Shown: one piece after another, positions 51,204 to 60,000 of the stretch | Layout of the letters: each line of letters opens with the position of its first letter | How positions within the stretch are numbered: the stretch's first letter is position 1 | From: Tubiluchus corallicola | Taxonomy: Eukaryota; Priapulida; Priapulimorpha; Priapulimorphida; Tubiluchidae | Length of the DNA: 60,000 nucleotides | NCBI GenBank assembly: GCA_030141605.1 | Contig: JAQGDQ010000042.1 | Location: 312,001 to 372,000 of the forward strand | Reading direction: 5' to 3' | Position numbers and translations under genes: made by a program | Notes under the pieces: generated by a model | What the model was told of the DNA's origin: nothing | What the model saw: only the letters and a program-made list of their open reading frames with translations | Database searches by the model: none

Positions 51204-53630
51204 CATTAATCATTGTTTTTAAGATTCTAGTGGATCCATTTATTGCCGTTGAGCGTTTTTCCCTGGAGTAATGAAATCATGCGTTGATTTTTTTGTTGTT
51301 GTTGTTGTTGCTAAAGCTGCAGCTGTTAATAAGTTGCTACGTGCTGCCGCCTATTGGAACATTAAGAAGTTATTCAGCCAGTTAGCAGCTTAAGTAAAAT
51401 GTGTGTACCTCTTTATTAGAACAGTTAACACAGCAATTTACGCTTGTTGCGTTATATTCTAGATTAGAAAAAGGTTTATTTTGAAAGAAGTTGTCTTGTC
51501 TTCTCACAATATCTGTCATCTACCTCCAATTACTTTACCTCTCCTGGATTTTTTCTTATTTTGTTTCATTATACTGTTTCCTGTAACCCAGTATTAGCGT
51601 TTGTAAATAGATTAATTAATTATTGTTATTTTTGATCATGTGACAATCATGTGAATGTTTTTTGGTAATATGTTTTCCAAACGAAAAGTGTGTAAGAGTG
51701 AGCTCGTGTATGAGATGCTTACTTCTATTATGCACATTTCGTAAAAAATGATTATGTAAAAAGTAGTGACTGTGACTGTAAATTTGAGCTCTCTTATAGT
51801 AGACTATAAGGTTAAATAATTATTACTAGTAATCGATTATTGAATTATTGAAATCAACAATGAAATTTTTATTGTTCAATAAAAAATCGAGAAACTAATG
51901 ATTGTTTTTTACTACATACTGGTTGATGGAATTATAGTCTCTCGTAGTTTTTGGCTGACAGGTTGCTGCCCCCTACGAACAAACTACGAGCTGCTGATTG
52001 TTTTGTAACAAAAGCAAGTTAAACAATGAAAGTTATTCGATGCCCCAAAAACAATGAATCAATGAATGTGTTGCCGTTGCCATAGCCACCATCGACCTCG
52101 TCGTTGTTGATGATGTTGTCATTATTATGACGGTAATTTTCTTGTAATGAAAATTTTATAGTGAAATTCACACGTCGGAGGTCGGCCTTTGCCTTCTTTA
52201 TCTGGAATAAAGTAGCCTTCTTTACCTAGTTTAAATAGAACTATGTTTTTTAGAAATCTACATAAAAATATTGCATCATTTATATTTTAAAATAAAAATG
52301 TCTGCACGATGGCTGTAGATTTTTTAGATGGCAGTAAAGAGTAAACACCGATAAAGGTGCACAATTACTATTTTGCAGTTTATAAATAAAAAAATTATTT
52401 ACCCAGTTTAGTTCAGAATCCTAAAGGAATTAAAATAATTAAGATTATAATAATTTCTAAATACAATGTGGTAAATTCAGTAATTAAAACAAAGGACTTG
52501 TGGCTGCATTGATTCTAAAAATTTATTACACGAACTGCATTATAGTAAAAAAAACTTGCTGTGATGAAAATATGCACATTGTGATAATTAACTATAAAAA
52601 ATTTCTTAGCGTGAAACAAAAAATTTGTATCATGATAGCAAGCTTGCATACTAGCAAATCTATAATATGTCCGTTATGTCTTAATTATGTAAATATCTGT
52701 TTTGCAATAATAAAACGAAAAGGACTTCAATTTCTCAAATGCCTTGACGAACATTAACCACTAAATAAGTAGTGAAATTGCGTAAATTTTTCGAAAAGCA
52801 CAACATGTTGTGCAAGCACCATTACCAACACACCATAAGCCCATGATACAGAGAAGTAAGATAAGATACAAGAGATATTCTGGATAATAACATGACGTTC
52901 ACAGAAACAGCATCATAACTATGTCTATAAGCTTTAAAGCAATAGTAGGATGCAAAGAGCGCACAAAAATAATCAAATATCAAAAAATGATTACAGAGTA
53001 AATTTATGCATAGGAATTTGTATGTATTCACGAAGTTCATAAGTAAAAAACGAATTTTTACAACTAATCTCAGCTAAATCTCAACAAACAATAAAACAGG
53101 CTGCTCTATTATCACTGAACTACATATAAACTACAATGGAAATGCTACACAACTATAACAAACCAATATTACTGCTATTATTACTGATGTATAAAATAAG
53201 GCGTCTGTAAGCTTTCCAAGCCACATGTTCTAATTTTATGGTACCTTTGCCAAATTTTGGCCAATTCCCTTTTGTGATTTTCTGTCATAATTGTGAACTA
53301 CAAAAGATAAATACAATGAAAAATATTTTCAATCTTTACAAGCCGAAATATAAAAGAACAAGGTTTATGCACTAGGCCTACCACATATCCAAGCAGTTTA
53401 ACAGTGTACTAGCATATAGGTCAATCATATTAGTTGTAGTAGTCTATAATATACAACCATAGCACGCAAGCGACCACCACCAGAGCATGTTTGGCAGTGA
53501 TGTTAGACAATTAAACTAAGCACTCCAATATGGACCACCTTCCATTACAGTCATCAGCCTTATGTGGGTTTCCATACACAGTAGCCAAACAAGTTACTGA
53601 CTATCACAAAATGTGACATCAGCAAGATGT
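51204..53630. other. Intergenic or UTR sequence between convergent genes
   Basis: AT-rich; short GTT run near 51293-51310. No coding frame with a recognisable motif. The 3' ends of the nuclear receptor (+) and Ly6 gene 2 (-) transcripts must lie somewhere here. Confidence 0.55.
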
Positions 53631-53824
53631 CTAAAACATTGCGTAAAGAAAAGCTGCAATAGACATCGTCAGAGCCACAGAATGTTGGAAATTAATATTG
53701 ACTGCTCCGTTGCATAGGTCTCCTTTGCAGTGACACTTATGCATAGTTACGCCCTCCTTTTCCTCCGTTTCACAGCCCTCCTCCATGCGCTCTGTCAAGC
53801 ATCCTCTTGTCACACTCTGCGAAT
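53631..53824 (-). CDS. Ly6 gene 2 exon 4: LU end and GPI signal
   Basis: Acceptor CTTTTAACAG. Encodes [17 protein letters not shown], then [15 protein letters not shown] and a hydrophobic C-terminus, stop at 53631-53633. It starts with the same phase as exon 3 of the other Ly6 gene. Confidence 0.9.
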
Positions 53825-56800
53825 CTGTTAAAAGAAAATGAATTACACCCTCAAAAAAGAGTCAATTACACAAATAATTATTTGAATGAAGTCACACATA
53901 GCTTAGTAACATTAAATGAGTCAATGGATGGATGGATGGATGGATGGATGGATGGATGGATGGATGGATGGATGGATGGATGGATGGATGGATGGATGGA
54001 TGGATGGATGGGTGGGTGGATGGCTGGATGGATGGATGGATGGATGGATGGATGGATGGATGATGGACGGACGGACGGACGGACGGACGGATGGATATAT
54101 ACATACATCTACATAAGTAGGTAAGTAGATAGGTAGGTAGGGAGCTATGTCGGCAGGCAGGCAGAAAAGTGTACAGACAGACATATAAACCAGTTTTATC
54201 TCAGTTTCACCATTGTCTAAACCCCTACCCCAGTTGTCCTCCCTGCAAGTTTCGTGAGCTACTTATTATAGCTTCAGAGCATTTTGTCTCGTATCTCGGG
54301 TCCTTAAAGAATCATAGCTTTCTAAAAGCCCAGGTACACGCATACAGCACGTTACCTAAATACTTATGAAAAAGAGTTTGAATTTGAATTTAACTCAAAG
54401 CCCTGTGAGGAGTTGAATAGCAATCGAAAAACTGATCGATGTCGATCCAGTGTGTTTGGCCCTCTGACCAAGGTCATCATTCATCGCAACGCTTTTAAAG
54501 CCGCTATCCATTTGCAGTGCAAGTTTCTTGACTCTAGACGTCTGCGCTTGCGATTTAACAAAAATTAAAAAGTGGAAAAACTGGATGACTAACATAATGA
54601 AATAATGAAAAATCAGGGCTCTGAGGTCGGCGACGCTAGCACTCATGAAAAAACATGTTAGTGTAACAACAAATGCATGACATCTTCAATAGAACAGGAA
54701 TTACACAACTGACATAATAATATTATTAAGTGATTATCTTATTAATTACATAACTAATAACATAAGTATTATCAACGTACTTTTGTAAGGATATTACAAA
54801 TAAAGTATCCTTTTTACATTTTCCGTCACCGGTTTTGTGAATTGTGTAATTAATAAAAAAAATACAAAAATTACCTTCAGTAGCGGTTTTGTACTTGTAA
54901 CAGCCGTAATCTTTAGTACACTCATCAATCACTTTCTTGTTGTCCGCCATTTTCTTCTCAAAGTCTTCATCGTCATCTACACATTTCTCAGTGAGTTCTG
55001 ATTCTTTAGTGCCAACTATTTTACCTGCGTGGAAAGAGATATGTAACCAATGCAGTTGTAGGTTATTTTATGCAGAAATACCACTTCATACTGCCAAGTA
55101 ACGAATTTTTCATGTATTGGAAGAACATTAAAAAAGCAGAGAATTTTGGTGATGGCTAAGTCCAAGAATAATAAACAGAATAACAGGCTCAGCAGAGAAA
55201 TACTTGAGCAACTATTGCTCCCAGTTTCAAATGATATGATGATTAGGCGTTCTTATTGGGACGTAGGTAACGTAAAACGTTATTTTATTATCCAACTTTT
55301 AACAATAGCTGGTAACTGGTTATTATCCAAAAGGTTAACAATAAAAATACTTACTAAACGCATCGGCCACCTTTGCCAGACCTTTTGTGCCAGGAGAATA
55401 TGTACAGCTATAGCACTGAAGTGCAAATGCTAAAAAATAAAAGAAATTATTTAATAAGAGAAAGGCAGAAAACAACCTAGATTTGAACTAGAGGCCTTCT
55501 GCTTACAGGGCATGCACGCAGGGGCCATTGCCACTAGACTAGATTACTATATTTCCAGCGACATTGGCAGTCCATGTTCATCCCGTACATAGCTGGTCAA
55601 CAAGTTGGGTAAATGTTAGATCGCTCAAGCACGAGGTAAAGATATCCTTCATAAAAGTATGACATTTTCACATTTTCAATTGATAAGTGACAACACTACT
55701 GTAATAGTGAAAATGCGAAAATATTTAGACTCGTTGTAAACATTTATAGTTGAAGTTTTGAAACAAGATAGCAAAAAGTCCTACTTCCTAAAGTACATGG
55801 TGTCTCGTTCTAACTATATTATTTGTGTGGAAATTGAATTTCGTGCGAGATCTTAGACGCATTATTCCAACTTGCGAGATAACAGCTCTGGTGGTTGGGT
55901 GGGAGGGGTACAGAAAAGGTTTTCTTGCCCATGCAACAATTTTACAACTGATTCGTAGATTCTCACCATGTAAGAGTATCAAGCGCAGATAAAACAGGAA
56001 GGACAATATAAATACAAAAACAAATGAAATAAAGAAATGCTGTGCAAAATTGGTAATTAGTGAGGATCCAACGCTCATCATGGGTCATAGTAACTAGAGC
56101 GGCCTATGAAACAAAACTTAAAACTACAACACACTCTACACAAATGTTGATGTAAATTATTGACTAATATACACTAAAGAAAAACTAAGTAACAACCATT
56201 AACACTCTAGTTGAGAATTAAATATAAAATATTATGTCAGTTTTGATTAACATTTGTGTAATATGTATTGTCATTTTAACTTTTGTTTCGTAAGTCGTTT
56301 TGGTTATTACGACCGAAGATGAGTCGATGGATAAGCTCGAAAAGAAGACGTGGATTATACGCTTTCGTTTGTGTATTTATTTTTGATTAGACTGCGCTTC
56401 CCATGCAATAAAAGTTTGTTTGAAATAGTGAGTAAATGGAAATTAGCAAAATAATAAATGTTTCACAGTTTCTTAATTGCTTACTTTAAATACATTTGAT
56501 GACGTTAGACCTGAGCTACATTAAAGTGTTTTGAGTCTTAAAGTATACTTTTGAAATTTGAATACGAGTACTTTACTTTCATTCTCAGCACTAAAATCGT
56601 CTCTTCGTCGACTGTGTTTCACGTTTATGCATCGATGTGGCGGTTAAACACGCAGCTCTATAAACCATTTTCTCTCATTCCCTCGCCAAACTCAATAAAC
56701 GGTTTCAAGAGAACTACAGCAGAACTAGTTAACTGAATTCTGCTTAGATCAATAGGTTCCTGCTAACTTCAGCTAGAGCCATGCCCTGGACAAACGTGAA

Positions 56801-56843
56801 AGTTGAAGCTTTCACAGGCTTCGCGACTGCAAACATTCCTGAA

Positions 56844-56902
<59 letters not shown>

Positions 56903-58906
56903 CACGAAGTCTTTTAGTTATCACTTCTGATTTGGATGGTCATGTGTTCTGTCAATTTACTGCTATAATGCGCAGCGCACGTAAATGAACTCCTCTCTCC
57001 CACCCCCTCTCTTCCTCTCTGAAATCGTTTGAAGACGCTACTTCTTCAATCTTTATGATGACGTGTGTTACGAGAGCACATCCTTAACATTCTTGTTTGA
57101 TACACAAATTTGAGCCTGCGATTTTATCTTCAGATTCACATGATTTGGATTTATTACTACCATTTTATTTTGATTTCACGTAATTATTTATGTCCACACA
57201 TTTTATATTTGGCTTTGAGATAAACTTTAGCCAAGCTGTATGACTGAAATTGCTCAAATTACTCAAATCGCTATTACTAAACTTGTGAGGACGTAATATT
57301 TTAGCAGATTTAATTTGAGTTCGTAAAGATTTTATATTTGGTACTATAGCGTACTAAAAAGCAATAATAAAAAATCAGTTAATCGATATGTTTCTTACAA
57401 ATGTCCTAACAGCAAAAATATGACTTACTGATGCAGGAACCAATAATGTTACAAATATATATAAATCCAAATTTTATCACACAGTAAGATATGGAAAATC
57501 TGGAAATCAACGTAATCTCATGATCCAGGAAAATAATGGGTTACTAAATCAAATATTAACAGTTGTTTTGTTTTTGACATTTAGTCATGATTTCTTTATG
57601 ATTGCGACTGCTCCTAACATTAGTCTCAAACATGATCAACTCATTTAACATTAATAGTTCATTTATTCAATCGATCGTCTTATTTAGCTTGAGCCGGAAT
57701 ATTTATAATAATAATAACAAATCTTTATTAAAAAGGGACATATATAAAAAAGGTGCCTCTTTTTGCAGGCTCAGATCAACAATTTACATTTTCATATAAC
57801 AAATGTTTTAAATATTTCCAGTTTCACACTATGTACAACAAATAACAAATAATACCCTTATCATATTTAATTTCAAATGATTCACAAGTATTATATACAT
57901 GAATTAACTTTATACACATACATAATTTACTAATGTATACTCGAGCGGGTCTAAATTAACAATTATTTAGTATAAAACTATCTCTGATCAGGTTAGTAAA
58001 AGACATTATTAAATTTTTATCAGATTCAAGCAAAATATTACCTGCATAACACTCATCAACTATTTCTATAAAACGCATTCTTTTAGTGTTATCTACTTTA
58101 CTACATCTGAATAAAATGTGCTGAGGAGTTTGCTTTTCTTCTCCACATGGGCATAAGCTAGTATCGCACATATTAAGTCAATACAAAATGCTATTAAAAT
58201 TCCCCTAGCCAGTTAAAAAAGACGTGGCAATTGAGCCGGAAGGCTTGCATCAAACGCGACGCTATAGGAATGACTCAAAAGCGGCTCCCGTGTTGAAATA
58301 ATTTGATACTCCAAACATTTTTTCAGACTACATTGAACGAGAATAGCTGTTATAGTCTGTGATGCGAGGCATTTGAAGCCTGGGACTTGGCTAAACCCAG
58401 TTTTTGCTAATAATATAGCCAGTACACCAGCAACCAGTTTATAGCTACTGTGTGCAAATTCAACTAAATCCTGGAATATTGACTCCTTAAAATTACATTC
58501 AGACTCATATAAACTCATCATTACATCACTAAACATTGCTGCTATGGGATTCAATATAGTACAATTAAAGCTACATACGATGCAAGCATTTGACTGTTAT
58601 GTGTGTTTAAAGCATTAATTATATATGTGTGTTTTAAGCTTATGCGCATTGTGTACGCATACAGTGTAAGATAATAATTATGACAAATTCTAATTATAGG
58701 CAATACACAATTACATCATTATGCTGCGAAGAATAGCATTAATCAAGTAAAAAACTGTGTTTCGTACCCTAAATATAGTCATATATAAATGTAGAATCAT
58801 GTAATTTCAATAATACACAACAATGTGCGAGTTTCTCTCAAAAGAATGCATACTTACCAACACTTAGGTACGTAATACCAATTAGTAATACACCAAGCAG
58901 CTTCAT
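53631..58906 (-). CDS. Ly6/uPAR three-finger protein 2, probably GPI-anchored (complete)
   Basis: Four minus-strand exons (58906-58858, 55429-55355, 55024-54875, 53824-53631), all joined in phase 1, give 155 residues. A signal peptide ([19 protein letters not shown]) precedes an LU domain opening LQCYSC. Ten cysteines (22, 25, 56, 77, 83, 100, 109, 122, 124, 129) include the closing [11 protein letters not shown]. The C-terminal [16 protein letters not shown] is a typical GPI-anchor signal. The loop between Cys25 and Cys56 is long and an acidic/basic helix-like insert ([15 protein letters not shown]) precedes Cys77. It shares architecture and intron phase with the gene at 13642-16921, with one more intron. 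A role as extracellular modulator is inferred from the family; no specific orthologue recognised. Confidence 0.9.
53825..54874 (-). other. Ly6 gene 2 intron 3
   Basis: Dominated by the tetranucleotide repeat at 53925-54175; remaining sequence has no recognised feature. Confidence 0.85.
53925..54175. repeat. Tetranucleotide microsatellite (TGGA)n with GGAC and GTAG/GCAG parts
   Basis: About 135 bp of (TGGA)n with a few variants (GGGT, GGCT), then (CGGA)n at about 54066-54090, then short GTAG, GGTA, GGCA and GACA runs to about 54175. Met/Asp/Gly/Trp and Ile/His/Pro/Ser frames over it are artefacts. Confidence 0.98.
54875..55024 (-). CDS. Ly6 gene 2 exon 3: central LU part
   Basis: Acceptor CCACGCAG, donor GTAATT. 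Encodes [20 protein letters not shown] then [20 protein letters not shown] and CYKYKTATE, with cysteines 56, 77 and 83. Confidence 0.85.
55355..55429 (-). CDS. Ly6 gene 2 exon 2: start of LU domain
   Basis: Acceptor TTTTTTAG, donor GTAAGT. Encodes [20 protein letters not shown] and ADAF, with the first two domain cysteines. Only 75 nt. Confidence 0.85.
55470..55545 (-). repeat. tRNA-derived SINE-like fragment
   Basis: The minus strand has TAGTCTAGTGGCAATGGC (A-box-like, complement of 55524-55541) and AGTTCAAATCT (B-box, complement of 55479-55489) at roughly tRNA spacing, with the AGCAGAAGGCCTCT leader seen in variant form in other copies. Confidence 0.4.
56280..56400 (+). mobile_element. Possible retroelement 3' terminus
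   Basis: GACCGAAGATGAGTCGATGG followed by AAGCTCGAAAAGAAGACG and an AT-rich TTTATTTTTGATTA tail resembles the GAAGATG...GTCGAAACG type terminus of many invertebrate LINE or Penelope-like elements. Only a short degraded piece. Confidence 0.3.
56847..56900. repeat. (CT)n microsatellite
   Basis: Uninterrupted (TC)n of about 54 bp. Confidence 0.97.
57697..58554 (-). mobile_element. Degenerate non-LTR retrotransposon 3' end
   Basis: On the minus strand, [20 protein letters not shown] (58171-57956 frame) is the zinc-knuckle-like C-terminal motif (CxC...H...C) found after the reverse transcriptase of many LINEs. An upstream open frame (58554-58213) lies in another frame, so the reading frame is broken. 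Downstream come AATAAA and a short (TTA)n tail near 57700-57716, typical of a LINE 3' terminus. Family not determined. Confidence 0.5.
58858..58906 (-). CDS. Ly6 gene 2 exon 1: signal peptide
   Basis: ATG at 58906-58904, [16 protein letters not shown], then donor GTAAGT in phase 1. The joined codon (G+CA) gives Ala, forming a plausible AFA cleavage site before LQCYSC. Confidence 0.85.
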
Positions 58907-59400
58907 GTTGCTTTAGCAATGGTATGAGTCCTCCTGAAACTAGAAAAATTAACTTTATTACTAACTGACACCAGCTTGAAAACTTTCATGCCACGATGTG
59001 AAACTACATGTATAATAAGGTTGTCAGTTCTTCATTAAAATCACCGACTCGTAAACAACTAAAACAAGTTTTACATTACGTTCTATAATTATATAGCACA
59101 AAGGCACTTTGTATTTACTGCAAATCTTTAAGTCGCTATTATAGAATTTCGTTGTGGAGTTTAAACTTTTTAAGCTAAATCTTTTGCATTAGCGGATCAC
59201 ATCAGATCCAAATCCATCATATGACGCATCCCCTTGAAAATAGATGGATTTCATAATTTTTATTATTCAAACGCCCAAAAGGACGCTTCACGGTTTCCAG
59301 ATAGTTTTAACGTTTCATTTCCATTTACTGTCTGATACTATTCGATGTTCAATAGTGGAACTAAGCGCCTTGAAACATATTGTGTAAGACGCTTAATGAA
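58907..59400. other. Upstream of Ly6 gene 2
   Basis: Presumed promoter side of Ly6 gene 2. AT-rich, with no motif I can defend. Confidence 0.4.
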
Positions 59401-59419
59401 AATAAATTTATTATTATTA

Positions 59420-59425
<6 letters not shown>
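59345..59425 (+). repeat. Possible retroposon tail preceding the CTG tract
   Basis: AAGCGCCTTGAAACATATTG then AAAATAAATTTATTATTATT resembles the AAGCGCCTTGAG...ATTATT tails of invertebrate SINE/LINE copies, from which the GTT and GCT triplet runs may have grown. Confidence 0.3.
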
Positions 59426-59623
<198 letters not shown>

Positions 59624-60000
59624 TCCTTCTGTCTCGGAAGACAATGGAGTGTGCGCCAAGAGAGTCAGTTATTGATCACATTGATGGAGCTGCAGCGTCG
59701 ACTGTGGCTGAGCAGTGCGATCCTTGAACGTCTCCAGGGCGCACACCTGGGCAAGGTGTATGGAGATCCTGAGTTGCCCAGACAGCAGGAACCCCCTCTC
59801 TTCCTCCCTGGTGTAGTCCAAAGGAAAGCGGAGCGATACGTTTGGCACCAGGTTACGTGCAGGAGCTGCCGGAGTCAGTAAGCATGCTGCGCTGGTCCGC
59901 CTTCGGGGCTCCACTCCTGATTTGGAAGGTTTACTCCTCTACACATGGCCGTTGGGTCACTTGACCTCCTCCGCCCTCAAGCCGTTGGCTGCTTGTGCTG
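59624..60000. other. GC-rich segment of unknown origin
   Basis: Directly after the triplet repeat the composition changes to GC-rich, unlike the rest of the window. A minus-strand frame at 59914-59669 and several plus frames are open here, but no domain is recognised. May be an unknown repeat, the end of a neighbouring gene, or an assembly join at the repeat. Confidence 0.5.

Larger units (their letters stand above)
55430..58857 (-). other. Ly6 gene 2 intron 1, 3.4 kb
   Basis: Contains a SINE-like fragment (55470-55545), a retroelement-like tail (about 56280-56400), a (CT)n run (56847-56900) and a degenerate LINE 3' end (57697-58554). Confidence 0.8.

Noticed and set aside
53807-54184. Met-Asp-Gly-Trp and His-Pro-Ser-Ile repeat proteins
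   Set aside because: Translation of (TGGA)n; the tract lies in the intron between two well-supported Ly6 exons.
56300-56345. Hammerhead ribozyme core in the retroelement tail
   Set aside because: ATGA and GAAA elements are present around a weak GAG/CTC stem, but the required CTGATGA core is absent and no cleavage-site stem could be drawn.

Overview
The window is animal (metazoan) nuclear DNA. It is AT-rich, has spliceosomal introns and low gene density, and carries many microsatellites and decayed transposon fragments. The sodium channel has bilaterian-type pore residues (Lys in domain III, Ala in domain IV) and a C-terminus that reads like invertebrate para/Nav1 channels. I therefore infer an invertebrate bilaterian, but cannot name the phylum. 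Gene models were built by hand from splice sites, reading-phase agreement and protein family motifs. No alignment or transcript evidence was available.

Layout: (1) 394-8200 (+) is the 3' part of a voltage-gated sodium channel gene: six exons from domain III S5 to the stop. An approximately 38-bp minisatellite lies in the probable 3' UTR. (2) 13642-16921 (-) is a complete three-exon gene for a secreted, probably GPI-anchored Ly6/uPAR three-finger protein; a large inverted repeat sits in its second intron. (3) 17882-24081 (+) is a six-exon gene for an unrecognised coiled-coil protein, head-to-head with gene 2 across about 960 bp. (4) 24.2-31.9 kb is intergenic, with a 29-bp minisatellite and a hAT-like MITE. 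(5) 32638-49943 (+) is a complete six-exon nuclear receptor gene. Its first coding exon has only 17 codons and is separated from the DNA-binding domain by a 13-kb intron. One intron uses a GC donor, the second zinc finger is one residue longer than usual, and no AF-2 helix is visible. (6) 53631-58906 (-) is a second, complete four-exon Ly6/uPAR gene. (7) 59.4-60.0 kb is a long CTG tract followed by an abruptly GC-rich stretch of unknown origin.

No operon-like functional unit is apparent. The sodium channel and Ly6 proteins could in principle meet at the membrane of excitable cells, since some Ly6 proteins modulate channels and receptors, but nothing in the sequence shows that they do. The most useful results are the reconstructed Ly6 genes (most of their exons are too short to stand out as ORFs), the remote first exon of the nuclear receptor, its structural oddities, and two clusters of TGACC/GGTCA half-sites inside its giant intron.
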